Notes: generated by a model not told the origin, from the letters alone. A stretch of DNA of 26,481 bases from CAYRUP01 sp964489265 (GCA_964489265.1 CAZAXX010000031.1:1-26481); one strand, 5' to 3'. Shown: positions 14,779 through 23,504, counted from the stretch's first letter. A program made the numbers and translations.

Positions 14779-15594
14779 ATGCGAAAATTTATTGTAATTT
14801 TACTGATGGTTATTGTAACAATCGGAATGCTAATCAATGATGCAGATGCAAGACGATTTGGTGGTGGCAGAAGTTTTGGTTATCAACGCTCTTCCAGCAG
14901 TTTTTCAAGACCGACTGAACCAGGTCGCCCAGCCTTTCCCGGTGCAAACAACCTTCAACCCAATCGCTGGTTAGGCCCATTAGCAGGCCTCGCCGCAGGT
15001 GGCTTGTTAGCCTATCTTTTCATGGGACATGGTTTAGGTAGTGGTTTACTTTCTTGGCTGGTGCTTGCTGGCATTGCTTTCATGATTTGGAATGTAATTC
15101 GCAATCGGTTTAGACCAGCAGCGGCGACGCAAATGGGGAGAGAAGATTATGTTCAAAATAATATTTCTCAATTTACGCCAGCGATAACGACCTCACCTTT
15201 TACTGATAACAAAGCAACTGCTTATCCCGCCGATTTTGTGCCGGACGTTTTTTTACGCGAAGCAAAAGTACAATTTATCCGTTTGCAAGCGGCTTACGAC
15301 AGTAAAAATCTGGATGATCTACGTCAATTTACAGCGCCAGAAATTTTTGGTGAAATTCAAATGCAACTGCAAGAACGCGGTGATATAACGAATGTCACTG
15401 AGGTTGTTAAATTAGATGCTGAATTGCTTGATGTTATCGTTGAATCGCACGCGACAATTGCCAGTGTACGTTTTACTGGGCTGGTTCGTGAAGAAGTCAA
15501 TGCAGCGCCTGTTTCTATCAATGAAATTTGGCATTTACAAAAAAAATATGCGGGCAATTCAACCTGGGTTTTGGCGGGTTTGCAGCAGCAATAG
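14779..15594 (+). CDS. Membrane protein with C-terminal Tim44-like domain
   Basis: The 271 residues contain a signal or anchor segment (4-22), an Arg/Gly/Ser-rich stretch (25-48; RRFGGGRSFGYQRSSSS), two closely spaced hydrophobic segments (about 66-82 and 86-106) and a soluble Tim44-like domain (about 150-271; FLREAKVQFIRLQAAYDSKNLDDLRQFTAPEIF). This arrangement is common in proteobacterial Tim44-domain proteins, which relate to the mitochondrial import motor subunit. Their bacterial role is still poorly defined. The domain probably faces the cytoplasm or periplasm close to the membrane. The ribosome site is a weak TAGG. It stands alone, between a divergent monooxygenase gene and a strong inverted repeat downstream. 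Confidence 0.85.
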   Translation: MRKFIVILLMVIVTIGMLINDADARRFGGGRSFGYQRSSSSFSRPTEPGRPAFPGANNLQPNRWLGPLAGLAAGGLLAYLFMGHGLGSGLLSWLVLAGIAFMIWNVIRNRFRPAAATQMGREDYVQNNISQFTPAITTSPFTDNKATAYPADFVPDVFLREAKVQFIRLQAAYDSKNLDDLRQFTAPEIFGEIQMQLQERGDITNVTEVVKLDAELLDVIVESHATIASVRFTGLVREEVNAAPVSINEIWHLQKKYAGNSTWVLAGLQQQ

Positions 15595-15604
15595 GATCGC
15601 GCTT

Positions 15605-15670
15605 TGTCATCCTGAACGAAGTGAAGGATCTCCCTATATAAGGAGATCCTTCACTTCGTTCAGGATGACA
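15605..15670. repeat. Perfect 29-bp inverted repeat (long hairpin, GGATGACA family)
   Basis: The left arm (15605-15633) begins TGTCATCCTGAACGAAGTGA and ends GGATCTCC. It is fully complementary to the right arm (15642-15670), with an eight-base loop. There is no T-run on either side. Relatives occur at 3604-3632 and 5024-5036. It separates the convergent Tim44-like and phosphoribosyltransferase genes and overlaps the 3' end of the latter by 11 bases. It resembles small non-coding repeats (MITE/REP-like) dispersed in genomes of this kind. Confidence 0.92.
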
Positions 15671-16298
15671 TAGACAGTAACTCAAACACTTCCTCATCTG
15701 TCGTTTGCTCAAAATTATCATACCAAGCACCCACGGCAGATAAATCATGCGGCTTAAGCGGACAAACAATTTTATCAACTAATGTCATCATTTCTGTATA
15801 CGTATCCCAAGCTGCCACCGGTACTGCCATCACAATGCTTGCGGGTTTTTGCAAACGCAGCGCTTTAATTGCCGCTCGCATGGTCGCACCCGTTGCAATA
15901 CCATCATCAACTAAAATTATTATCTTATTCGCGAAATCAATTACTTTTCGATTACCGCGATAAGCAATTTCACGTCGTTCCAGTTCTTGTTTCTCAGCCA
16001 AAATTTCCTGATCTAATGCTGCTTTTGAAATTGCAAGATCACGCACAATACTTTCATTTAATACAACCACACCACCTGATGCGATAGCACCCATTGCTAA
16101 TTCTTCATGCCAGGGCACACCTAATTTTCGCACAATGAAGACATCAAGCGGGACAGCTAATGCGGAAGCGATTTCATAGGCAACTGGCACACCGCCACGC
16201 GGTAATGCCAGCACAATCACATTGGGCTTTTTAGCATACGCAGTTAATTGCTCTGCGAGAATTTTTCCAGCTTCGTAGCGATCACTGTATTTTTCCAT
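15660..16298 (-). CDS. Phosphoribosyltransferase family protein
   Basis: This is a 212-residue type I PRTase-fold protein. The PRPP-binding loop is ILVDDGIATGATM (128-140) and the PPi-loop region is LALPRGGVPVAYEIA (30-44). A lid-like section around 57-70 (RKLGVPWHEELAMGAIA) is typical of the stand-alone PRTase family sometimes fused to hydrolases. The substrate is unknown. Recycling of a nucleobase or hydrolysis of a phosphoribosyl compound would fit. The ATG at 16298 faces the neighbour start divergently. The last codons (ATG TCA TCC TGA) are read from the inverted repeat at 15605-15670, which therefore provides the stop and probably replaced the original C-terminal end. Confidence 0.88.
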   Translation of the reverse strand: MEKYSDRYEAGKILAEQLTAYAKKPNVIVLALPRGGVPVAYEIASALAVPLDVFIVRKLGVPWHEELAMGAIASGGVVVLNESIVRDLAISKAALDQEILAEKQELERREIAYRGNRKVIDFANKIIILVDDGIATGATMRAAIKALRLQKPASIVMAVPVAAWDTYTEMMTLVDKIVCPLKPHDLSAVGAWYDNFEQTTDEEVFELLSMSS

Positions 16299-16356
16299 GA
16301 TTTTTTTTCAAAAAAGTGATAATAGATACACTAATAATATCATGAAGAGGCACACT

Positions 16357-17295
16357 ATGCATTTAGACGGCTTATTACCGAATTTTTTGTTGAAAACTGA
16401 ATTATTACGTTATCTTGATCCTAACGATACCATCAGCGTATCAACCAGTTGTATAACGTTTTACTCACAGACAAAAAAAACCTGTCAAAAACGCGCCCTT
16501 GAAAAACTATTACAAGCGCTCTTTGACCATCATCCATTACAAGCTCAATGTATTCTAACCTCTTATCCGAATTTTTTATTCGAAAAACTGAGCCTTTACA
16601 AGATAACAGAAATCCGCGGCTATCTGACATCAGATGAATCTGTATTTACTATGATGCAAAAATTGCTACGCTTTGAAATGGTGGTAAAAATCATGTGTCC
16701 ATTTTTTTTGGAAAAATTAAATAACGCCAAAACGCTGGAAGATAAAAGTCAGCTGGAGAAGCATTGGATTATACCGAGTCTCGTCACACAGTTTCGAAAT
16801 GAAGAGGAACAACATAAATTACAGGAAATTTACATCACAAACTATTTATTAGATATTATCTATACTTTAATAGCCGACCAAACGATTAAAATATATTGGA
16901 AAGTTGATCCTGCAGAGACAGTAGAAATAGATAAAGCCAGTCAAACAACACTTCAAGCAGTCGATACATTAAAAAGAAAATTGGCTGAACCGAAAGCGAT
17001 TCATGATTCTATTGACCTCGTGCAATTATTAATTGCCGCCTATCGCGCGCTGGATCGATATGAAAATAATTTTCTAAATTTAGACCAGCGCGATGCCTAT
17101 GTCATTTACGTCATTAATTTTCTGAAGAACCTGGTTGAACCTGAATTAAGAAACATTTTGAATTTTTCTGATGAAGCAGCGCGCTGTGGCAACGAAATAA
17201 GTGTATTAAAAAATTATGTTACTGAGAAAAAACAAAAGTTTTTGGATTTAGACATCGAGTACGGGCAGACACAGAGATCTGCCCATACGCTTTAA
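16357..17295 (+). CDS. F-box-like protein, candidate type IV secreted effector
   Basis: I recognise no full-length family. Residues 5-40 (LLPNFLLKTELLRYLDPNDT, then ISVSTSCITFYSQ) fit the eukaryotic F-box consensus LPxELLxxIxxYLxPxDLxxLSxTCxxFY. F-boxes bind Skp1 and recruit host ubiquitin ligases; Legionella uses them in injected effectors such as AnkB and LegU1. The rest, about 270 residues, is helical. Residues 55-80 (FDHHPLQAQCILTSYPNFLFEK) recall ankyrin-like segments of Legionellales effectors. There is no signal peptide or membrane segment. The start is ATG 16357, because GAAGAGG ends six bases before it; in-frame ATGs at 16297 and 16342 have no ribosome site. It converges on pldA with a four-base overlap. 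Effector status is inference. Confidence 0.62.
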   Translation: MHLDGLLPNFLLKTELLRYLDPNDTISVSTSCITFYSQTKKTCQKRALEKLLQALFDHHPLQAQCILTSYPNFLFEKLSLYKITEIRGYLTSDESVFTMMQKLLRFEMVVKIMCPFFLEKLNNAKTLEDKSQLEKHWIIPSLVTQFRNEEEQHKLQEIYITNYLLDIIYTLIADQTIKIYWKVDPAETVEIDKASQTTLQAVDTLKRKLAEPKAIHDSIDLVQLLIAAYRALDRYENNFLNLDQRDAYVIYVINFLKNLVEPELRNILNFSDEAARCGNEISVLKNYVTEKKQKFLDLDIEYGQTQRSAHTL

Positions 17296-18212
17296 ACCCA
17301 ATCATTTAATGCAACACCCAAACCAAAACTATTGGTTCTGTGATTGTATTCAATCAAGCTTTGGCCATAGCCACTGAATACTTGTACATAGCCTTTGACG
17401 TAAGTGGTTAATGGAAAACTCCAACTTAAAATGGCTGCGGATCGTTTGAAGCCAGTTTCAATCATATTGCGCGTTAACAGCGAGATGACTTGATTATTAT
17501 ATTTATAGGCAATCGCAATTTCTTCATAGCCTAAATATTTAAAAAGATCCGGATTTTGCTGTTCATACGTATTATCATGAAAAATTATCCACGGCTTAAT
17601 TCCAATTATCCAATGATCCGAAGAAAAAACAGCGCCCATATAGGCACGATTCCAACTTCTTTCTAGAGTACCACCCAACCCATTGGATTGATGCACTACA
17701 CCCAGTGTAAATATATTAAAACGCCAGTTTTTAAAAAGATGATGATTAAGTTCGCTCGAGAGAAAAATTTCTGGCTCATAATTTGTTTCTCGAAAAAACG
17801 CGCTCTTGTTATAGGCTTGCCAATAGGATAATTGCGAATAAGCTGCATTCAAACTCACTGGATAGTTAAAAATATTTTTCCAAACTGGCACTTTAAAACT
17901 GAGTTGATATTTGATTTCAGTTTTCTTTAACGATTCATTATCTGGCGTATTACCTCGATAAATTGAATTGTATGGCATTCTCGTATAATAAAATGGTAAT
18001 AAATAATTTGGTTTATAAAGTCCAATCGCAAATGAATTCGGCGTGACTTTTTCTTCTCGTTGCAGACGCGCTTCAACCGGATTATTTGAGATAGTTGTAT
18101 TGTTAACTTTAGCAGGCGGCACATTACCATTCGTTACTTCAGCAAGAGCAGTTTCCATAAAAGCGAGCAGCAGCGCAAATCCCAAGATTTTATTTATAAA
18201 TTTCTTCCTCAT
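17292..18212 (-). CDS. pldA: Outer-membrane phospholipase A
   Basis: PldA (OMPLA) is a 12-strand beta-barrel that hydrolyses misplaced outer-leaflet phospholipids (EC 3.1.1.32/3.1.1.4) and is active as a calcium-dependent dimer. A signal peptide (to about residue 24) is followed by family segments YWQAYNKSAFFRETNYEPEIF and GVVHQSNGLGGTLERSWNRAY. The catalytic triad is H174, S176 and N188, with the same spacing as E. coli H142, S144, N156. Length (306) is normal. GGAG lies five bases before the ATG, and a perfect TATAAT lies upstream. It sits between two effector-like genes. In intracellular pathogens PldA homologues have been linked to virulence, but here that is only context. Confidence 0.94.
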   Translation of the reverse strand: MRKKFINKILGFALLLAFMETALAEVTNGNVPPAKVNNTTISNNPVEARLQREEKVTPNSFAIGLYKPNYLLPFYYTRMPYNSIYRGNTPDNESLKKTEIKYQLSFKVPVWKNIFNYPVSLNAAYSQLSYWQAYNKSAFFRETNYEPEIFLSSELNHHLFKNWRFNIFTLGVVHQSNGLGGTLERSWNRAYMGAVFSSDHWIIGIKPWIIFHDNTYEQQNPDLFKYLGYEEIAIAYKYNNQVISLLTRNMIETGFKRSAAILSWSFPLTTYVKGYVQVFSGYGQSLIEYNHRTNSFGLGVALNDWV

Positions 18213-18241
18213 TCTTACTCCATCCCATGAACAAAAAGGCC

Positions 18242-18247
18242 ATTATA
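18242..18247 (-). promoter_or_regulatory. Perfect -10 box upstream of pldA
   Basis: The minus strand reads TATAAT, 29 bases before the pldA ATG. The matching -35 is weak (TCCTTG at 17 bases). A sigma-70 promoter is likely here because this divergent region must start transcripts both ways. No comparably clear pair was seen for the rightward gene. Confidence 0.42.
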
Positions 18248-18387
18248 CTGAAGCAATTCCAGATCAAGGACAAGAAAAAAATTATTTTAATCAATGAAAT
18301 AGAATTCATCAGCCATTCACGTTCAAATTAAGTGCTAAAATTATAAATAAAGAGCTTTATATAACGAGACAAAACGAGGCGACTCTT

Positions 18388-20589
18388 ATGATGACACCAG
18401 GTTCATCATCAGAACAAAAATCAGAAACGAAAGAACCTGAACTAACAGTTCAAGAACTTGATTTATTATCATATAGCACGAAGCAAACACGCAAAGTAAT
18501 ACTTCCGACAGAATTCAAAGAGATTCAGGATTTATGTCATGACGAGATTGAACTATTAGAAATACCACAACATGATGGTCCGCCACAAAAATATCTTATC
18601 CTTCCTAAAAAAATGACTGGTGTTACGAAAAAAGTTAGCCTGATTTCTCTAGATCAATTTATGCTAGAACTAATTAAATTCAAAAATGATCTTGAAAGAC
18701 TGGAGAGAGAAAAAAAGATATATTTATCGCAGCTAAAACCTAATGCTATGCTCAAATTACCTAAGGGCGGTTTTGTTAGTGTCAAAAAAACAGAAGTTCA
18801 TCGTGAAGCACTTGCTTTCCATATTTCACGATTACTGGGATTTAATACAAGCAATGCATCAATGATATCGCATGCTGGAACGCCTGTATTATTTATTCAA
18901 TTTTCAGAAATTGAATTATTAAATGAATTTGCACGTGGTAAAAAAGAAATAGCCACCTTTGAAAGAACAGAATATTGTAATTATTCAACAATAACACCTG
19001 TTGGTGAGGGTTTAACAGCAGACCAATGCATAGACGATTTTGGTAAAGCATTTGCTTTTTTCTATCTTTGCAATGATCCTGATACAATCGGAGGTTATAA
19101 TAAAAATAAAGCATTGCTGAATAGCAAAGAATTATTTATTTTAGATCAAGTCCTCATGGGCGATCCTAATTTCAAACTTGACTCGCGCGTCAATTTAGTA
19201 GCGTTACATCCCTCATCTCGGCACACAGAAGGACGCAATAAAACCCTATTTGAAGATTCGTCGCTTGAAGAAAAAATTAAAAGTCTCATCACTCTCACAA
19301 AAAATAAAACCAGTATTTTGGCAATGATGGATCTTGTGATCGACAGTTACGAACAAGCGATTAAATCAGCAGATAAAACAACACAGGCGGATCTGGAGAC
19401 ATTTAAAAAAGATGCCAATAATTTAAAAAAACTTATTAAAGAAAGGATAACCGAAATATTCACAATTTTTCCTAAATTCAATGGAAACAATATTACTGCA
19501 GAAAATGCGCAAGATGCAAAATTACTGATTCCCGCATTAATTTTAGAAAAGGTAATCAATAATCCAAGATTATTTACTGACGATGGACGCCCTTATAAAC
19601 ATCCCTGGACTGATGTAAACAATATCAAAATCATGAATGTCAAAATGACAGAAAGCACTGTTACGTTAGAATTAAATAGTCAAGCTGATATTAAACTTCT
19701 ACATGCTTATTTTCAAAAAGCAGGAATTGATACTAAAAAAGCGTTATCGCCCGCTGACAACTTTAAGACTATTACTCTATCCATTGAAGAATATACTAAA
19801 CTAAACGAAGATTTATTTTTTCCAGAGAATGCAAAAACATTTAATCCAAATGCTATCTATCTCACAAAATATGAATTAAGTATTATGCCAAATACGGATG
19901 GAAAGCTAAAAGATTGGATCGTTGAATTAATCGATACTAATTATTTAAAAACAATCGATAGCGCTGCAAATGATACCGTAAAAATAGATATCATGAAGCA
20001 CACACTGAAACAACTCAAAACCTTTCTTGCTGAACCAATTAAAGATAATGGTTTTGTAAAACATGTACAAAAGAAATTGCATTTTGAAATTCAAAAACAA
20101 TTACAACAAATGGTAAATAATCCTGATGTACAAACATTAATGACAAGAGCATTCAACGCAGCTATTAAATTAGATAGAATTGCTATTTTTAACGAAGTTG
20201 TCATGCAAGCAATCATAACGAACAATATTAATTCCGAGTCATTTAATCTATACCTGCAGATGTGTGATGATATTGCTGGGCAAGCAACGAACTATACTTC
20301 GTCTAAAGATTGTAGTCAGACATTTCTATCTGAATCGAACTTATTACTGCAGACACTTGCCCCAGTAAAATTTCACGTAGTTACAGATGAAGATGAAACT
20401 AAAGTGTCAGAAGCTTCTCCCCCACAATCCATGTCAATGACTGAAACAGAAAAAAGAGATAAAGCTTCTGCGACTGCACTTCCTGCTATATCGCTTGTAT
20501 CAAGCAACACGCCTGATTCGCCAAAGCTTGCGGCAAATCAGGACACGCCAGCAAGTTTACCTACAACTCGAACTACAAAAAAAGAATAA
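18388..20589 (+). CDS. Large protein of unknown function with kinase-like pattern, candidate effector
   Basis: I do not recognise this 733-residue protein by name. Residues about 118-300 recall HipA/phosphatidylinositol-4-kinase-like folds: KLPKGGFVSVKK, then E140 in HREALAFHISRLLGF, a GTPVLFIQF strand, and NDPDTIGGYNKNKALL followed by ELFILDQVL (N238/N240, D253), which mimics the catalytic Asn and metal-binding Asp of such kinases. A conserved-looking DSRVNLVALHPSSRHTEGRN follows. The remainder is helical, and the C-terminal 70 residues are Ser/Thr/Pro-rich and probably disordered. There is no signal peptide or membrane segment. GAGG lies nine bases before the first of two tandem ATGs. Size, solubility and position beside an F-box-like gene suggest a secreted effector. 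The kinase idea is weak and needs a structure prediction. Confidence 0.6.
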   Translation: MMTPGSSSEQKSETKEPELTVQELDLLSYSTKQTRKVILPTEFKEIQDLCHDEIELLEIPQHDGPPQKYLILPKKMTGVTKKVSLISLDQFMLELIKFKNDLERLEREKKIYLSQLKPNAMLKLPKGGFVSVKKTEVHREALAFHISRLLGFNTSNASMISHAGTPVLFIQFSEIELLNEFARGKKEIATFERTEYCNYSTITPVGEGLTADQCIDDFGKAFAFFYLCNDPDTIGGYNKNKALLNSKELFILDQVLMGDPNFKLDSRVNLVALHPSSRHTEGRNKTLFEDSSLEEKIKSLITLTKNKTSILAMMDLVIDSYEQAIKSADKTTQADLETFKKDANNLKKLIKERITEIFTIFPKFNGNNITAENAQDAKLLIPALILEKVINNPRLFTDDGRPYKHPWTDVNNIKIMNVKMTESTVTLELNSQADIKLLHAYFQKAGIDTKKALSPADNFKTITLSIEEYTKLNEDLFFPENAKTFNPNAIYLTKYELSIMPNTDGKLKDWIVELIDTNYLKTIDSAANDTVKIDIMKHTLKQLKTFLAEPIKDNGFVKHVQKKLHFEIQKQLQQMVNNPDVQTLMTRAFNAAIKLDRIAIFNEVVMQAIITNNINSESFNLYLQMCDDIAGQATNYTSSKDCSQTFLSESNLLLQTLAPVKFHVVTDEDETKVSEASPPQSMSMTETEKRDKASATALPAISLVSSNTPDSPKLAANQDTPASLPTTRTTKKE

Positions 20590-20590
20590 A

Positions 20591-21100
20591 TTATTTAACT
20601 TCCCCACACACCATTCTTCCAGCACCACCGCCCAATTTTGCTGGTGTATCAGAATAATTATCGCCACCTTCATGCAACATTAATGCGTGATTTTTTACTT
20701 CAGAAAGATGTTTCAATCGTGGCGCGAGCACAGCTAACGTTGCTGTCCCATCTGCTGCGACATAGATCGCAGGCAAATCGCCTAAATGTCCCGCATCATT
20801 ATATGGCCCAAGATGTTTATCCGTTTTTGCTGGATCCATATGACCACCCGCTGCCATGCCTTTTTTTCCGCAATCCGGCGTTTGATGAACATGAAAGCCA
20901 TGCAACCCAGGCGCTAAATCAGTTAGATGCGGCGTAAATAACAATCCATATTTTGTTTCAGTAATGGTGATTGTACCCACTGCTTTACCGACACCATCTT
21001 CTGCTGTCATATGCATTGGTACTGTAATTTCTGCAGCGAAAACATTAGCTGAAAATACTAAACAACAGCCTGTTAAAAATGATTTTATTGCTTTTGACAT
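20591..21100 (-). CDS. sodC: Periplasmic Cu/Zn superoxide dismutase
   Basis: SodC dismutates superoxide in the periplasm (EC 1.15.1.1), protecting against external and phagocyte-derived superoxide. A signal peptide (1-22) precedes the mature domain. All metal ligands are in place: copper H70, H72 and H143, bridging H87, zinc H96, H105 and D108. C77 and C165 form the family disulfide, and GGGAGRMVCGEV closes the fold. Length (169) is normal. AAAAGGAG lies nine bases before the ATG. It starts 24 bases after pbpC on the same strand and probably shares its transcript. Its 3' end abuts the large unknown gene, one base away. Confidence 0.97.
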   Translation of the reverse strand: MSKAIKSFLTGCCLVFSANVFAAEITVPMHMTAEDGVGKAVGTITITETKYGLLFTPHLTDLAPGLHGFHVHQTPDCGKKGMAAGGHMDPAKTDKHLGPYNDAGHLGDLPAIYVAADGTATLAVLAPRLKHLSEVKNHALMLHEGGDNYSDTPAKLGGGAGRMVCGEVK

Positions 21101-21124
21101 CGCGACAAACTCCTTTTAAAAAAT

Positions 21125-23428
21125 TTAACTATCCACTTCAACTGTCACATCCCGTGCATCAGATCGACCATGATCATCAACTACTCGCACAACGAATTTT
21201 CCCGATTTAGCGAACCAAAGTAAAGGTTGATCACGCCGACTTTTACCAAGATACATATCATCGATGAACCAATATAACGTTGTTACATCTGCATCTGCAA
21301 CAGCAGTTAATGGAATCGACGATTTATTGACTGCATTCGCCCGCATAATATAACTAAGTTGTGACACAGGCGACGTCATTTGCGGACTGAGTCCAACATT
21401 CCCCACCATCGAACAAGCAGGATCATAAGGCGGTGGTATACGTCGTTCGATACCCGCTTCTTTAAAAATTTTTAACAAATCAGACGACCAAAATTCATAA
21501 ATTTTAAATTCGGTATTTTGATTAAAGTGACATGTGCGCAATCCGGTTTTTTTATCAATGGTCACTTCGCGATAAATGGTATCCGTTTTGATGGGTGATT
21601 TGCCTGGGATAAACCAGCTTAATTCCGTGTCTTTGCAATACCGCGTCGGCAACATGCCAGACGCTTTGCAAACAGCCACTTTAGTGATATTTAAATCTTG
21701 CAAATTTTTTTCAAGCACAGGAAGTGATTTTGCTTCATGTCGTATTGCATCAGTTAATTCAAAAAATAAAGGTGCCGCAATATTTTTCCCGACGAAAGCA
21801 TGATTGCCGGAATTGTCAAAATTGCCAATCCAGACTGTCAATACATAAGGACCAAATGCACCAACCGACCATGCATCACGATAACCCGATGATGTGCCTG
21901 TTTTCCAGGACACGGGAAAACTTATGCTATCTTCATACTCTTCTGGGCGCGCTGTTTTTGTCAGCATATCTAAAACCAGATAACTTGCTTCGGGACTCAA
22001 CAAGCGTTGGCCCACGGGATTCTTTTGTTGTTTATAAAAACGCAAGGGATGCCACATGCCATCATTCACTAACATCGCATACAAACTGGCAAGCTCTTGC
22101 ATAGAAATTTCCGCACCACCCAACACCAGCGCCAACCCATAATACGCTTCTGACTTCAAGCCAGTCACGTGTGCTTCTTGTAACAATTCATATAAATTGG
22201 GATGCGTGAGTTGATCCGCTAAATAAATTGCTGGAATATTTCGACTTAAGACTAAGGCATCTTTCGCATGAATCGGGCCCATAAAATCATAATCAAAATT
22301 TTCCGGATTATAACTACCAAAACTATGTGGCACATCTTTTAAGACTGTATCAGGATGAATGAGTCCCTGATCACGCGGCACGCCATAATGTCTGGGTTTG
22401 AGCGTAGAACCCGGCGACGGTTTTGTTTCAGTTCCATTAATTTGCCCCGAAATTTTTTTATCAAAAAAATCTGCCGAACCTACCATTCCCTTCACACTCA
22501 TATCACGCGTATCCACTAACAAAACGGCCGCGTTGTAAACACCATAGGTTTTTTTACGTGATAAATAACGATGTGTCACACGCTCCAGAATCGTTTGCAA
22601 ATGAATATCTAAGGTCGTTTGCACATTGCGTTTTGACGATGGCACATTCTGTAATACCGTGTTGACAAAATGAGGTGCTCTGAATGGCACGTTACGCAGA
22701 TTTTGCATTTGTAACGGTAAATTGATCGTCGCTTTTTTATTGCTATCGTTTGGATGAATGGAAACCCAACGATTAAACAGTTTATTACGAATTTCTTTTA
22801 AGTTTTTTTGATCGGGTGTTCGACGGGTTGGATTTTGTGGAATAACCGCAAGAGTCACCGCTTCAGGCAACGTTAATTGTTTCACTGGTTTTCCAAAATA
22901 AATCACACTCGCTGCACCCACGCCTTCAATATTATTGCCATACGGCGCCAAATTTAAATACGCTTCGAGAATTTGATTTTTGCTGTAATGCATTTCCAAT
23001 TGTAGTGCACGAACAATTTGTTTGATTTTTCCGATTAGCGTTTTTGAATTGATGCCATAACGAATACGCGCCACTTGCATCGTGATAGTGGATGCGCCCA
23101 CGCGCCTTGATTTGATGATATACGTCTGCCAGATCGCTTTTAGCATCGCGAAGGGGTTCACACCCACATGCCAATTGAAATATTGATCTTCTTGCAGCAA
23201 AGTCGCTTGGATAAGCTCTGGGGAGATTTGATTTAATGGGGTAAATAGTCGATATTTCTCGTCCCGACTCAGCGTCAGACGCAACAAATACTGGTTATCC
23301 GCATATACCGCACGTGAAAAATTAACGCCCGTCAGTAAGGGCGGCCTAGGCGAAAAAAATAATATGGCTAACACGCTGACAAAAAGAAAAACAATCGTTA
23401 TGCTAGTCCACTTGAAACGTTGCTTCAT
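21125..23428 (-). CDS. pbpC: Penicillin-binding protein 1C
   Basis: This is a bifunctional peptidoglycan glycosyltransferase/transpeptidase anchored in the inner membrane (hydrophobic segment about 9-26). The GT51 domain has QEDQYFNWHVGVNP (catalytic E80) and GASTITMQVAR (111-121). The transpeptidase has S341-T-L-K344, S395-R-N and K509-T-G, all intact. The C-terminal part carries the immunoglobulin-like BiPBP_C domain typical of PBP1C (SSIPLTAVADADVTTLYWF...). The 767-residue length is normal. There is no clear ribosome site, and an in-frame TGA two codons upstream fixes the start at or below ATG 23428. It is divergent from the macroglobulin-like gene, its usual partner in proteobacteria, and is followed by sodC. 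Confidence 0.95.
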   Translation of the reverse strand: MKQRFKWTSITIVFLFVSVLAILFFSPRPPLLTGVNFSRAVYADNQYLLRLTLSRDEKYRLFTPLNQISPELIQATLLQEDQYFNWHVGVNPFAMLKAIWQTYIIKSRRVGASTITMQVARIRYGINSKTLIGKIKQIVRALQLEMHYSKNQILEAYLNLAPYGNNIEGVGAASVIYFGKPVKQLTLPEAVTLAVIPQNPTRRTPDQKNLKEIRNKLFNRWVSIHPNDSNKKATINLPLQMQNLRNVPFRAPHFVNTVLQNVPSSKRNVQTTLDIHLQTILERVTHRYLSRKKTYGVYNAAVLLVDTRDMSVKGMVGSADFFDKKISGQINGTETKPSPGSTLKPRHYGVPRDQGLIHPDTVLKDVPHSFGSYNPENFDYDFMGPIHAKDALVLSRNIPAIYLADQLTHPNLYELLQEAHVTGLKSEAYYGLALVLGGAEISMQELASLYAMLVNDGMWHPLRFYKQQKNPVGQRLLSPEASYLVLDMLTKTARPEEYEDSISFPVSWKTGTSSGYRDAWSVGAFGPYVLTVWIGNFDNSGNHAFVGKNIAAPLFFELTDAIRHEAKSLPVLEKNLQDLNITKVAVCKASGMLPTRYCKDTELSWFIPGKSPIKTDTIYREVTIDKKTGLRTCHFNQNTEFKIYEFWSSDLLKIFKEAGIERRIPPPYDPACSMVGNVGLSPQMTSPVSQLSYIMRANAVNKSSIPLTAVADADVTTLYWFIDDMYLGKSRRDQPLLWFAKSGKFVVRVVDDHGRSDARDVTVEVDS

Positions 23429-23504
23429 AGTTCATATGAGTTGAAGTTTGGACTGAACAACGTACGGAATAACCTCCTCTAAGTCAAGCAAAATCGGACA
23501 ATTT
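23429..23504. promoter_or_regulatory. Divergent intergenic region between pbpC and the macroglobulin-like gene
   Basis: These 76 bases must carry the start signals of both genes, but no pair of promoter boxes stands out. AGGAGG is present on the minus strand (23479-23474), 45 bases before the pbpC ATG, too far to serve it directly. A leader peptide or chance could explain it. Confidence 0.3.

Noticed and set aside
15416..15673. Small proteins ending in CHPERSEGS-type sequence
   Set aside because: These frames read through the inverted repeat and lie in the wrong frame of real genes; they are repeat translations, not genes.
16297..16356. Longer start for the F-box-like protein
   Set aside because: No ribosome site precedes ATG 16297 or 16342, and the extra residues are low-quality coding; GAAGAGG is well placed for ATG 16357.
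18388..20589. Naming the large protein as a specific known Legionella or Coxiella effector
   Set aside because: The sequence felt familiar in places, but I could not match it to a named protein with confidence and cannot search.
23474..23479. AGGAGG as the pbpC ribosome site
   Set aside because: It lies 45 bases from the ATG and an in-frame stop lies between, so it cannot serve pbpC directly.
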